Positions 13,476-23,418 of a stretch of 64,000 nt of DNA are shown here, piece by piece. Under the pieces are notes generated by a model, which was not told the DNA's origin, did not search any database, and saw only the letters and a program-made list of their open reading frames with translations. Origin of the DNA: Lepturacanthus savala (Eukaryota; Chordata; Actinopteri; Scombriformes; Trichiuridae); the NCBI GenBank assembly GCA_030544235.1, contig CM060470.1, forward strand, positions 22,012,356-22,076,355, given 5' to 3'. Made by a program: the position numbers and the translations under genes. Within the stretch, counting starts at the first letter, position 1. Each line of letters starts with the position of its first letter.

Positions 13476-16400
13476 TATAATATTATATATATTATTATTA
13501 TTATTATTATTAAGTGATTGTAATACCTTTATCATGTTATTTTAATTTTAATTTAGATGTTAACAATCCACACAGCATTTATTTATTTTTCAACCATTAA
13601 AAGCAGGGTATTATGTATGAATCACCATCTAGATATATGTTAAAAGAAAAAAAAATAGCTTAGACTTAGAATTATTACCAGGGAAAAAAATATCCTTGGA
13701 ATCCCCCACAACCTGTTCCAACTGACGCCATGACTGCTTTGGTTGTCACAGCATTAGGATCATATTTCTCTTTTCCAACTGGCTGCTGATCAAAAGATTT
13801 GCCATTAGAACAGAAGAAAGAAGCAAAAGGATCCCTGTTAGATCAGAAATGCCTCCTTAACTGTTTATTCTCTGTGATATAAGTAAGTTCCTAAGTAGAG
13901 AAAACATTGCACGTACTTTGGCTACAGCCATATCTGTAGTATAACTACTTCTTTTGGAATGAAGCAAACAAAGAGAGATGATACTAGCTCAATTCAATTC
14001 AGTTTATTTTGGTTCAGTTTGGTTAAATTAAATTCAGTTCAAATCAGTTAAATTGGGTTTATTTTGAGATGATTTATTGAAATGCAGTAGTTTTTTAGTT
14101 TCGTTTTCAATTTCGATTTAGTTTTAATTTCAGTTTGATTCAATTCACTACAGTCCACCAGAATTGTATCTAGTTTAGTTTGATTGCAAGACATAGGAAT
14201 TTGTTTTTCTGTCGATCATAGAATGATCTGTCTGCATAATACAACCATATAACACATAAAGTGAAACAGCCACACAGAGAAGTTAGTGTTTAAAATGGGT
14301 TCAAATGTTATATACACAGCTATTATAAATGTAATTGTATAAAAAAGTGTGATTGCACAAACTAAACATAATAATAAACACAACCTTTTTATTCCCATAT
14401 AAGGTATTTTTTTCATATTGTATTTATGCTCATTTACAGTTAATTATATTTTCTTCATTTCCCCTTAATAGATGTGGGAATGTAGAACATGATTATTTTC
14501 CTAATGAGGAATAATTGCATTTAACAGTTGCTTTGTGACTTGATTGGCATTATTATGCCTCATATGTCAAGTGAGGGAAATTGTGTTGATGCTTCATTTA
14601 TAAACTATATAGAGTTCATCAGTGGAAAAACAGTTCCTACACACCAGGAAACAAAGTCAGCTGTAACAAAAGCAGAAAAAAGGTAAACGAGTTCAGTTCG
14701 AGAAAAAAAAGAATATGCTTTCTAAAAACATCATCCAAAACGAGTGTGGTATTGACTTCCTGTGCCTGCCTCTTTCAGGTGAAAGGCCGTTCCAGTGCAA
14801 CCAGTGTGGCGTCTCGTTCACCCAGAAGGGAAACCTGCTGCGACACATCAAGCTGCACACGGGCGAAAAACCTTTCAAATGCCCCTTCTGCAACTATGCC
14901 TGCCGGCGGCGCGATGCCCTCACTGGTCATTTGCGTACTCATGCTGGTAAGACTTCTTCACACCCTCTTCTCTTCCCTTTTTTTTTTTTTTTTACTAATG
15001 CACTCGGAAGAGACTTCATTTCTTTCATCAGAAGTGCTTCAGAGATCTGAAAATAAATCAGCCCATGCACGCTATATGCAGCCTTTTGTAAGTACCCCCT
15101 TTGAATGTTCTCCTGAATTATTCCTTTCCTCTGAATTGCTGTGCAACTGTGTCAGCAGAGCCACATTAGCTACAGTGGCCACATATGCTAGTTCGTGTCA
15201 CTGTATTGTCACCGTTGTGGTGTTTTTTGCTTGTTTTAGCGCTGAAAGTGCTTTGTGGTTAGGTACCAAGGACAAACTGTTCCTTAGCTGCTTGACTCGC
15301 TCAGGAGGAAACTATCAGTCTGTTGAAAAACACATGTGGAGAGCTGGCTGTGTGTCTCAACGGTAACCCACTTTTCAGAGGATGTGCTCTCCCCTCGTTT
15401 GCACCTTTAAAAATCCATTTCAGACAATACTGTCATTTCTGCCTGTGATGTCACCACATCACTTTTAGGTAGATACTTGTTAGTAATGTGTGTACCTCCA
15501 AACAGCTCTGGAAAAAAAAATAATAAGAGACCACAGCAAAATTATCTGTATTACTGATTTTACTACTTATAGGTATGTGTTGTTTGAGTCTATAAACTAC
15601 TGACAACATTTCCCCCCAAAAGACAAATAAAAATATCACCATTTACAGCATTTATTTGCAGAATAGCAAAAAGATACAATGTTTTCAGACCACAAACAAT
15701 GCAAAGCAAACATGATCAAATTCATTTTAAAACGACATAATACTAATGTTTACACTTAAGAGTTGAGAAATCAATATTTGGTGCATTAACCCTTACTTTT
15801 AATCACAGCTTTAAGGCATCTTAGCATGCTCTCCACAAATTTTTACCATTGTTCTTGGGGGACTTTATTCCACTCCTGGTACCTCTTTAAGCAGAATGAG
15901 GTTACACTGGAATGTAATGGCTGAAATACATGTAGAGATGCTCATTTCAGGAAAAAAATGCAGTGGTCTCTTATTTTTTTTTCCAGAGCTGTATGTTTGG
16001 TATACAATGTTCCCATGTCATCTTCTGCCTTTGTTTTAAGTGTTACATCATACAATATGATATATTTCTAAATCTGCAACATTGGGCATCTTATCGGCCT
16101 GACTGGGCACAGCCCTCAAAAGCATGACAGACACACACATACACGTACAACTGCAGTGTAGCCACAGCACAAATACGCAGAAATATACAACAGCATGACC
16201 AACATATCGTTGTGTAAAGGCTGCGAATACACCACAACGTGACCCAACAGCACTAATGTGCACTGTGTTGCTTATAGGCCGTAATACATATACACCACCG
16301 TTAGCCACAGCACAGAAAAAGCAGACATAATAAATATGAAAATAGTCCACTGACCCAGTCTCTGCTGCAGCTGTTCTCTCTAATGATGCTAATACAGCTG

Positions 16401-17941
16401 AAGACACTCTTTTCTGGTGTACTGACCAACTTTCTTGGAAAAAAAACTTGCATATGATGTGTTCTGGCTTTTGATAGCTCATGTCAGTCTAAAGTGGCCG
16501 TATTTGTTTTAGTTTTGGATTTGACTTTAAACCTGATTATCATTTCGATCATAGCATTAGAGTTCAAAAGCAAGATTGTTTCCTTGGAAGACTTTTTTTT
16601 ACTAGTTTCCTGGATCAAGTTTTACTTTCCACATTTTTTAATGCATATCTTAATATCAGTTTCTCCACATCTGTCAACACCAACCCTCACCATTCTCTTC
16701 TGTTTTCATTTCCCTCTTATTGTTCACCTGCACAAACTCATTCTTGATTATTAAGTTGCCCTCCTCTGGTCATTTAGTGAGGACTGTGAAAAAATATCAT
16801 GTTGCCAAGTTGTGCTGTCATGACATGTCTTTTACATACAGTGAGTCACTACTCTCTAGTCTGTGGGTGCTGCACACTTGGCAGCTCTGGCCTGGTGGCC
16901 TGCCAGGAAGAATAGGTGTAGCCAAAAGAGATAAATAAAGCATAGAAATATGTTAGTCAAAGAAAAATGTAAGAGAAGAGTGAGAAATATCGAAGATGAG
17001 TATCAGAACAAAAGTGTGTTGTATGTATCATATAATCCTATGGCCAGGTTGAATATTACACTGTTAAAATGTCATTTTTTAGTTAAAGCAGGGTTAACCA
17101 GTCTAATGAGAGGCAAGGGATTTCACATTTTGTAAACTAGAAGATTTAAATTTGTGCAAGTTCCTGTTCTTTAGTCAAATGTAACCATTCCAGTGAGTGT
17201 GAGTGCACATTGTGAGCTATTAGCATTAATAAGAATAGCAGCTGAAAGGTGGATTCTTAAGGTCCATCCAACATCTGCACAAGGTCATGAGTGGGTTTTT
17301 ATTATAATATGAAAAATAATGAAATTGTTTGTGTGAGCGGGAGTTGGATGTGAGCCATTGACACAAATGATACAGCGATGCCGCCTACTGCATTGTTTTA
17401 GGTAGTTGAAAGACAGAAAGAAAAAACAAAAAGATAATGAAATAATAAAAAAAACATATTTCCATGATGACATTTCAAAATAATATTACTGCAGTGACCC
17501 TGCCGGTACATGTACCCACACTAATAATATTGAAACACCATGTTACTAACCTACATCTCCTACATCTCTTCATGCATTTATTTTTTTTTTATTTTATTAT
17601 TATTTATTTTTATTTTTTTATCATAGTAAACCCTGGTTTTGTGTTATGTCAATACAAGGTTATTCATAGACCAGAGGAGTAGTACAGAATGAGAGATGGG
17701 GCAGAAAACCTATTATTATTATTCAAAATGATTCACTGAAAAAAGCGTTTGCTGAGGTAAAGTTGGTATGTCATCAGTTACAAGTGGGTTTCGTTTCACT
17801 CAAATTTCACACAAATCATTAACAAAGTCGTCTGGGGAAGAAAGAGAATAATTATTCAATATTTCTACACTTGTAGAATACATAATCACAACAAAAACAC
17901 CTACCATCCCTTTTTGTGAGAGAAAAGCTGCTTCCATGTTT

Positions 17942-17995
<54 letters not shown>

Positions 17996-20900
17996 GTGTG
18001 TTACAGCCGCCAGGCCTCATACTGAAACATTTTTGGGTTCTTTGTTCTCACAGTGACAGGCGCTCTGGCTCCTCTATGCATCTTCTTCTAGTAATTATTG
18101 TCACCACTGAGTCTTACTACCACGCGTTGCTAATGATTGGTGTCTGGGTCACATTAAAATGCTGATGTGGCCTCCAGTTCACTCACAGAATCCCTTTATG
18201 AGTCAATACATTAGTTTTCAGAATACTCTACCGCGGCACAACGATCTATTTCTTCCGTATGATTTTCACTTTAATACAACAATGACATTTTTTACACATT
18301 TTTAATTCATCTCTGACCTCAATACGGAAAATGACTCAGGCAGTTCCATTGCACAAAAGTGGTGACACAGACGACCAAAATGCATGAAATCGGCCTACAC
18401 CTTCTAAAATCCTATGATCGCTCTAAAATCACTCAAATCTGACCGGCAAAGTTTTTGTCTCTGCAAAATGTTGTTGATTTGATCAGATTCACCGAAGATT
18501 TCGTGACTTTGTCCACAAAGAGGATTTCAGCACACAAAACAATGTATTAATTTACATACAATTGTGTGTGTTTTATTCAACTTTTGTACACTGTTGGTGT
18601 TCCCGGTCAAAAATGACCAATTATTAGAAATGAATGGGGGAGACCAGAATCATTGTAAGAAATTGGACTCAGTACATCTACATCTGTCAGATGTATACAC
18701 ACAAACACACACACACGCATACACACACCCCTTGGTTTCCCTGAAATCTAGCAACCACCACGGGAGCCTTTTCCCAGCCGTTGCCAGTTATCACACACAA
18801 TCGCAACATATTATTCAAAGATAGTTTCAATAATATTGAACTATAATGTTTTTTTGAAGCCTTGCTTATAGTTCATTGTATGGTAGTGCCATGGCAGGTC
18901 AATATACTGCGAGTGAGGCTCTTGATTATATAACTTTGTGATAGTGATAAACATTGTAATTGTATTGTTCTTGTTAGATGTTCTTGGACATGTCTTGGAA
19001 TATTGTGAAATTGTCATGTGTATTTTTGGCAAAATTTTCTTTACAATCAAATGAAATCTTTCCTTTCGTGAACACAACAGGTGTTACTTTTTTTGACTGT
19101 AAAAAACATTTTACATGGTTCCAAAACAAATGTCCTTGGTAAATTTGACTCAAAGTAGTCTATGATAAACAGTAGAATATGTTACCGATCTGATTATTTG
19201 TTATAGTCAAAATAATCAAGAAATCGTGTTTTTTAGGGCTTGAATTCAAGATGTTTAAGTTCAGATCAATAAGACATACAGGCCATAAATAACAAATAGA
19301 AGCTAAAAACTTGTAATGTTCACAAGAAATTAAGATTTAAAACAATCTAACACAAAAGATGTGATGATATATGTATTACTTCAGTTTTTATGATGAGTCT
19401 CAATGGAATGATCAAATTTTACCAGGAACGCCAAATTGATTAAAATGAAATGAACACAACATGAGGGTTAATAACTAAAATATAATGAGCTAATGTGTAT
19501 ACGGGGTTCTCTAAAGATCGATATAAAACATACTGAAACAAGCCACCCAGCTCCATCCATTAATTGAGCGATGAAGCAAATGTAAGGAGGGATGAATGGA
19601 AGAATAGTCGGGGTGATGGCCTCACCGAGATAAATGTAAAGGATATGTCTTCATCTTTCCATTTTCCTCAGTAGGAAGGAATTGAATGAGATAGAAATGC
19701 CTCAATGAATCACACTACACCTCCATAGCCCTTTAACACTGAAGGTTTTCTTTCCTACCACGACCATGCGATCAACTGTGCTTATACACTCATGCCGTGC
19801 CACAGAAGTGGGAGGCATGGTTGAGACCAAAGCACGAAACACAGACTTCATGGTGCAACTATCTGTCGCCCACAACTACTCTTCTGTCTGGCAAACAGTG
19901 TGGAATTCTCACACTAGTAGTGGAACATCCATGAGCTCAGAGGGTTTCTTTTGGTTTTCTTGTACTACTGACTTCACAGCATTTACTACTACGCACTGCC
20001 TGAGCACTGCAGCAGGTTGCATTATCTCACCCGGCGCTGCCCACTCGCTTTGTCTGTGCGACAGTGAATGAAATTAATGCGCTCTACCTGGAATATCTTC
20101 ACTTTTAGTTGGCAAACCACACAAGTGCAACTACTGTGGGCGGAGCTACAAGCAGCGGACTTCACTTGAGGAGCATAAAGAACGTTGCCATAGTTACCTG
20201 CAGAGTATCGGCTTGGATCCAACGGCCAATGCTGGCCCTTACACAGGTAAATAGTTTTACTGAAACTGAAACCATGATAAGTGCTGGTGGCCTACTGTTA
20301 GTAAAATGGAGAGGAGGGAATAATACAGTACAATGACAGCCAGCTGCAAAGTTGGATCTTTTGTGTAGAAGGAAATAGTGATATAAAATCTACATTGTGT
20401 ATAAAAGTTTGGTTCACTATTGAAGGAAATCATTTTAAAGAAGTGAAGAAGCTGTTAAATCATGCACATGTTATTAAAAAAACACAGATTCATATTTATG
20501 GCTTTTTGTTTATTCACTTATTTATTGGGTGTACCTTTTGTTCTATTTTTATTCATTTGGTAATTTATTTGTAAACTGTAATTAATTTTGAATGACTGAA
20601 CTCATTTCATTCTTTAAATAGAATGGATTAACAAAACAGTTTCTTATAAGGGGACTAGGAAGGTTTGTGGTGGTTGAATGGTCAACGGGTTGTAGTTGAG
20701 ATTAGGGCTGCATCTAACAATTATTCTGATAGTCTATTAATCTATTGATTGTTGAAACAGTTAATTTATGTTCATAAAATGATATGGTGATGGATATTTT
20801 ATCCATCATGTGTCTGAAAGCTGAAGATGCAAACCTAAAATGTCTCTTTTTTATAAGACCGACAGTCCACAGCCCAAAGACGATCAGTAATCTATAATAG

Positions 20901-23418
20901 AGGAATAAAGAGACCAGAAAATATTCCGGTTTAAGAAGCTGGAACCAGAGAATTTGGACATTTACTTAAAGGACTTTTAAACATGACTCAAATCGATTCA
21001 TTAATTCAATTAATTGGATTAATTCAAACATCAAAATAATGGTAAACCGGGAAGAATAATTTAAGAGTGATCTGTTTAATCTAACAATCCCACCTTTGTC
21101 CACTTTGTCAGACTCAAATGATTTAATGCCTGAATATATCCCTGCCCTCTCCACCCTCTTTTCTTTTCAACCTTTCAAGGTGAGGTCCCGAAAGAGTCCA
21201 GGCCCATGGCTACCTTTGATCGACCCCCTGTTATTGAAAGACTGCACAGCAATGTGGGCAAGAGAAAGAGCACCACACCTCAGAAATTTGTGGGTAGGTA
21301 TATACAACAGGCACCCATTTTGAGTACTCTTGCAGTATTTTGTAGATTTCTGTTTGTCCAAGCAGATTTTAACAGAATGATTTGATATTTTTTTGTTCTT
21401 TTTTTGCAGTAACCAGAACATACAATATATAATATGCTATATAAGCACATTTTTTTTCTGAATTTGGTTTTATTTACCACACTATTAGACATAGATTTTG
21501 AGTGAGCTACAGCAAGCGGTTGAGGCAAGGAAATGTTTTTCACTCTGTGGTTAGGTACACCTGTAACTTTGCCATTGCTCTTATCGAGAGAAAACAGCTC
21601 ACCGCATCCCTGTTCTGGAGGGGTTAAACAGTGCAGTAGTAGATGGATGGGGCTTTCCACCCCATTACACTCATAAACACACAAGTACAAAAGGTAAAAA
21701 AAAACAAGTCCATGTTTGACTGGTGTGAGAGGACATTTTGTGAAGTCAACTGACACTTTTGCATAATATAAGTCATCCTCATTTTATTTGAATAGGGGCT
21801 CATAAGACTGTCATTGTCATAATATGACATTGTCTTTGCTATGGCACCAATCATATTGGTCCTGTGACAGCTAATGTCAAAACAAACTATATGACATTTT
21901 AATGTCAATGTAAGATATTAGTTCAATAGTTTTCTTTTTTTATAAAAAAAAAAAACAAAGTTTGACAACTCAAATGTTACCTTCCTTTTTGTGAGTAGCT
22001 AAAAGCAAGACAATTTTCCTCCATACACTATCGTTCAAAAGTTTGCGGTCACCTAGACAATTTTGTTCTTTCCATGAAAAGTTACACTTTTACTTACCAA
22101 CATGAGTTGTAAAACAAATACAAAATCTAGACGTTGACAAGGTTAGAAATAATGATTTGTATTTGAAATTATTTTTTTTCCTTCAAACTTTGCTTTCATT
22201 AAAGGAAGGTCACTTTTATAGCTTCTCTAACCAGCTAAACTGTTTTCAGCTGTGCTAACATGATTGCATAAGGGTTTTCTAATCATCCATTAGCTTTCTG
22301 ATGCAATGAGAACACATTGTACAATTAGAACACTGGAGGGATATTTGCTGGAAATGGGCCTCTATACACCTATGTAGATCTTGCAAAAAACAGATGCTAG
22401 AATAGTCAGTGTATTTCTGATGAGAAATTGAAGTTTGAAGTTTAAAGTAAGGAAATTTGTGATCCTATTAATTGAATGGTAGTACATGTGCATCTGCTAA
22501 CTAATCTGTGCTAACTTCATTTAATTGTGTGTTTATGGTTTGAAATATGCATCATATCTTTAAATCAACCAAATCTACACAGTTCTGGTGCTGCTCTGTT
22601 TCATGCAGGCGACAAGGTCCCTCGTTTCAGCTACCCAGAACTCGGCTATGAGATGGGCCTCAAGTACAAGAACAAGGCCGATCTGATGCCAGCCCACATG
22701 ATGGAGCATCAGCATGCCCTCACCTACCTGGGATCAGACACGCTGCGGCCGATGCTCCACCACCCAGGACCCCATCTCTCTATGACCGATGTGGTGCCCA
22801 TGGTAACCCCCCTCTTCCATCATGTCCTACCCCCTGGGCAGCAAACGGACCGTCCAAGAAACTGCGACACACTGCCGCTGCAGATGCCACTGCTCCCCGA
22901 CTTCCCCGGTCACCCCAACTCCAACGGCCCTGCCGCCCTGACCCGGCAGGGGAAGCAGCAGCCGCCCCCGCCAGCTCGGGAGGAATCGCCCAACAACAGC
23001 GGTGTCGACTCTGCTGACTCGGCCCGCAGCAGCCCTCAGAGGCAGAGCTACCACGGCGGCAACCCCCCTCCCGGGATCAGGTTGCGAGGGAGCCCGGCGG
23101 CGGTCTACTCGGGCGACCGGGGTGGCAGCGGCGTCGCCCAGGAGCGGGTCGGCGACAGCGGGCGGGACGCCGCGGGGGGCTGCTGAGAGGCCTGCGGGCC
23201 AGGAAGGGGTGCGGGTATTCGGGCAGGAGGGCAAGGAGCTGCGGGCCTTCCAGTGCGAGCACTGCCAGGTGCTCTTCCTGGACCACGTCATGTACACCAT
23301 CCACATGGGTTGCCATGGTTACAGGGATCCACTGGAGTGCAACATCTGTGGCCACCGCAGCAAAGACCGCTATGAGTTCTCCTCCCACATAGTCCGTGGT
23401 GAGCACACCTTCCAGTAA
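946..23418 (+). CDS. ikzf2: Ikaros-family zinc-finger transcription factor Helios (whole gene, 7 coding exons, frame break in the last)
   Basis: Sequence-specific nuclear DNA-binding protein of the Ikaros family. In vertebrates Helios acts in lymphoid and neural cells, dimerises through its C-terminal fingers and recruits chromatin-repressing complexes. Coding exons 946-973, 6983-7084, 13168-13365, 14779-14946, 20109-20246, 21180-21293 and 22609-23418 all join in phase 1 at AG/GT boundaries. Numbering assumes one base of the G run at 23174-23179 is ignored: finger 2 has C116/C119/H132/H136, finger 3 C144/C147/H160/H164, finger 4 C172/C175/H188/H193; C-terminal fingers have C465/C468/H481/H485 and C493/C496/H509/H515. 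The predicted 518 aa compares with about 526 for mammalian Helios from memory. Helios is preferred over Ikaros, Aiolos or Eos because the C-terminus reads GYRDPLECNICG and ends RGEHTFQ, and because erbb4 follows. The finger-1 exon was not found. As written, the frame stops at 23186 after 441 codons. Confidence 0.9.
1441..1472 (+). repeat. Poly-C tract (32 nt)
   Basis: An uninterrupted run of 32 C. The complementary poly-G strand could form G-quadruplexes, and tracts like this are prone to length errors in sequencing. Frames crossing it give meaningless Gly or Pro runs. Confidence 0.98.
1840..1882. repeat. Perfect 19-bp inverted repeat with a 5-nt loop
   Basis: Arms at 1840-1858 and 1864-1882 are exactly complementary around the loop TAGGA. 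The stem is short for a canonical pre-microRNA and no target-site duplication was seen. Probably a local inverted duplication. Confidence 0.9.
3919..4597. mobile_element. Inverted-repeat pair, possible non-autonomous DNA transposon or inverted duplication
   Basis: Arms at 3919-4002 and 4514-4597 (84 nt each) are reverse complements at 82 of 84 positions by direct reading, with a 511-bp centre that does not self-pair. No open reading frame of interest lies between them. No clear target-site duplication was seen, so an inverted duplication of a single repeat is an alternative. Confidence 0.55.
5206..5268 (+). repeat. (GT)n microsatellite, interrupted
   Basis: GT dinucleotide tract with GC and CATTT interruptions. 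Confidence 0.95.
5825..6170 (-). other. Possible retroposed 3' end on the minus strand (poly-A with upstream AATAAA)
   Basis: On the minus strand the sequence reads ...GTTCAAATAAACC followed by about a dozen A, as at the end of a retroposed transcript or LINE/SINE. To its right is about 330 bp of unusually GC-balanced sequence with long open frames on both strands, for example 126 codons on the minus strand. The protein is not recognised and that frame runs into the poly-A, so it may be untranslated sequence. No target-site duplication was identified. Confidence 0.25.
6983..7084 (+). CDS. ikzf2: ikzf2 coding exon 2
   Basis: Bounded by a CTCTTAG acceptor (ends 6982) and a GTGAGT donor (7085-7090), 102 nt, phase 1 in and out. 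It encodes roughly residues 10-43. The peptide LKMLVDMSTPNGQTVPLG corresponds to the STPNGQ block near the N-terminus of mammalian Helios, which identifies this otherwise short exon. There is no folded domain; this is the disordered N-terminal region. Confidence 0.8.
7118..7150. repeat. Perfect 14-bp inverted repeat with a 5-nt loop, next to the exon 2 donor
   Basis: Arms at 7118-7131 and 7137-7150 are exactly complementary around the loop TAGTT, 33 nt downstream of the exon 2 donor. In the pre-mRNA it would fold as a stable stem-loop. Confidence 0.9.
7162..7221 (+). repeat. (CA)n microsatellite
   Basis: CA dinucleotide tract with scattered substitutions, about 60 bp. Confidence 0.95.
7826..8922. 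mobile_element. Degraded MITE-like element interrupted by a SINE
   Basis: The left end (GAGCCCATATCATGAAAA at about 7829) and the right end (AAGAGCATAATATGATTCC at about 8902-8922) form imperfect terminal inverted repeats of the GGGCCCATATTATG type that I recall from fish. The right part also has the CCAATCACA and GGGGAGGGGC segments I associate with that family. The SINE at 7866-8190 lies inside, so it inserted later. Family name not assigned. Confidence 0.45.
7866..8190 (-). mobile_element. tRNA-derived SINE copy A (5'-truncated)
   Basis: Nearly identical along its length to the complete copy at 54135-54497, with the same TGACTGAC-type tail (left end on +). It stops inside the tRNA-like head near the B box, so the A box is missing. 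Confidence 0.8.
11333..11520 (+). mobile_element. tRNA-derived SINE of a second family
   Basis: Starts with a tRNA-like head: A-box-like TGGTGCAGTGGG (11341-11352) and B-box-like GGTTCCAAACCC (11405-11416). A body follows, ending in TAATAAAGGTGTAAAAAGCCC and an A-rich AAAATATAC tail, typical of abundant teleost SINEs. No clear target-site duplication. Confidence 0.6.
11925..12050. repeat. Fragment of a dispersed teleost repeat (unclassified)
   Basis: The segment containing GAACCAGCCC, TATGAGCTTTATCAAA and TTAAGCCTCCTGTTAA resembles a very common fish repeat I recall, in which the same words occur in the same order. No coding remnant is recognisable. Low confidence without a repeat library. 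Confidence 0.35.
13168..13365 (+). CDS. ikzf2: ikzf2 coding exon 3 (acidic N-terminal region)
   Basis: Acceptor TTTTACAG ends at 13167; the donor at 13366 is GTATCA, weaker than the other donors. 198 nt, phase 1 on both sides. It encodes an acidic stretch with LTIKQEEETGEE, where IKQE (K48) fits the psi-K-x-E sumoylation consensus at the place where Ikaros and Helios carry VKVE or VKLE. It ends in IRQPNG, the counterpart of the family's IRLPNG, which in other members is followed directly by the finger-1 exon. A long TA microsatellite begins about 20 nt past the donor. Confidence 0.88.
13366..14778. other. ikzf2 intron where the zinc-finger-1 exon would be expected
   Basis: 1413 bp. Opens with a TA microsatellite, then a region of repeated AATTCA/GTTTA-like words (about 13990-14160). 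I looked for a C-x2-C finger followed by a VLMVHKRSH-like segment flanked by AG and GT and found none. Confidence 0.7.
13384..13465 (+). repeat. (TA)n microsatellite just inside the intron after exon 3
   Basis: About 82 bp of TA repeats, running on into TATTATAA-type and then TTA repeats to about 13512. It begins 18 nt past the exon 3 donor. Confidence 0.97.
14779..14946 (+). CDS. ikzf2: ikzf2 exon encoding DNA-binding zinc fingers 2 and 3
   Basis: 168 nt, acceptor CTTTCAG (ends 14778), donor GTAAGA (14947). It encodes GERPFQCNQCG through LRTHA: two C2H2 fingers (C-x2-C-x12-H-x3-H) joined by a TGEKPF linker. These are the core fingers that contact the GGGAA motif in Ikaros proteins, and the sequence is almost identical to mammalian Helios. 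Exon 3 and this exon are both phase 1, so direct joining without a finger-1 exon keeps the frame, as in natural family isoforms lacking finger 1. Confidence 0.95.
15503..15991. mobile_element. Internally deleted Tc1-like element (CAGCTCTGGAAAAA ends)
   Basis: Terminal inverted repeats CAGCTCTGGAAAAA...AAGAGACCAC and its complement CTCTTA...TTCCAGAGCTG flank 489 bp. TA follows the right end. A relic of Tc1 transposase coding sequence is visible near 15800-15890 in reverse orientation, with no intact frame. Confidence 0.7.
17945..17998 (+). repeat. (GT)n microsatellite
   Basis: About 54 bp of GT repeats. Confidence 0.97.
18575..19471. mobile_element. Putative non-autonomous piggyBac-like element
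   Basis: The right end reads GAACACAACATGAGGGTTAA with a terminal TTAA (19468-19471), and the left end has a degenerate GTTCCCGGTCAAAAATGACC. This matches fish elements whose ends read TTAACCCTCATGTTGTGTTC, as I recall them. There is a CA-rich patch inside, and no transposase is recognisable. Confidence 0.4.
20109..20246 (+). CDS. ikzf2: ikzf2 exon encoding zinc finger 4
   Basis: 138 nt, acceptor ACTTTTAG (ends 20108), donor GTAAAT (20247). It encodes VGKPHKCNYCGRSYKQ and the rest of finger 4 (C-x2-C-x12-H-x4-H, ending KERCHSYLQ), then a linker LDPTANAGPYTG that is shorter and different from the mammalian one. Finger 4 helps select and stabilise DNA binding in the family. Confidence 0.95.
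20247..21179. other. ikzf2 intron between the finger 4 exon and exon 6
   Basis: 933 bp; about a third is the MITE-like copy at 20704-21025, the rest unremarkable. Confidence 0.8.
20704..21025. mobile_element. Degraded MITE of the AGGGCTGCAACTAA family
   Basis: Begins AGGGCTGCATCTAACAATTATT and contains GACCGACAGTCCACAGCCCAAAG and AGAAGCTGGAACCAGAGAATTT, words characteristic of a very abundant teleost element of this type. The right inverted repeat is decayed. A second, shorter copy is at 47562-47780. Confidence 0.6.
21180..21293 (+). CDS. ikzf2: ikzf2 exon 6 (linker, KRKSTTPQKFVG block)
   Basis: 114 nt, acceptor CTTTCAAG (ends 21179), donor GTAGGT (21294). It encodes EVPKESRPMATFDRPPVIER followed by HSNVGKRKSTTPQKFVG, matching the conserved Helios segment between finger 4 and the C-terminal half. 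The KRK cluster is a likely part of a nuclear localisation signal (inference). Confidence 0.93.
21294..22608. other. ikzf2 intron before the last coding exon
   Basis: 1315 bp; its right half is mostly the Tc1-type MITE at 22026-22484. The rest is AT-rich without recognised content. Confidence 0.8.
22026..22484. mobile_element. Non-autonomous Tc1/mariner-like MITE (CACTAnnGTTCAAAAGTTTG ends), copy 1
   Basis: Left end TA-CACTATCGTTCAAAAGTTTG with GGTCACC after it; the right end GGTAGTA is a decayed complement. It shares GACAATTT, CCATGAAAAGT and GAGTTGTAAAA with the copy at 32768-33119. Confidence 0.6.
22609..23418 (+). CDS. ikzf2: ikzf2 last coding exon, with a +1 frame break before the C-terminal dimerisation fingers
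   Basis: Acceptor TTTCATGCAG ends at 22608. In the entry frame it encodes RFSYPELGYEMGLKYKNKA and LMPAHMMEHQHALTYLG, both clear Helios blocks, then a Pro/Gly/Ser/Arg-rich stretch with SPNNSGVDSADS, and stops at 23184-23186. The +1 frame then supplies EGVRVFGQEGKELRAFQCEHC, two C2H2 fingers with family spacing (FLDHVMYTIHMGCH; NICGHRSKDRYEFSSH) and the terminal HTFQ before TAA at 23416-23418. Both frames align with Helios on either side, so this is one exon with a one-base excess. The run of six G at 23174-23179 is the simplest site, since five G would read through. The segment is very GC-rich. A sequencing or assembly error is more likely than a true mutation. Confidence 0.9.

Larger units (their letters stand above)
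14947..20108. other. ikzf2 intron between the finger 2-3 and finger 4 exons
   Basis: About 5.2 kb with a Tc1-derived deletion element (15503-15991), a GT microsatellite (17945-17998) and a putative piggyBac-like element (18575-19471). The rest (16000-17900, 19500-20100) shows no gene or recognised repeat. Confidence 0.75.

Noticed and set aside
14746..15366. A 206-codon open frame on the + strand across the finger 2-3 exon
   Set aside because: It is an out-of-frame shadow of the real zinc-finger exon and then runs through the intron; the correct frame gives the conserved finger sequence.
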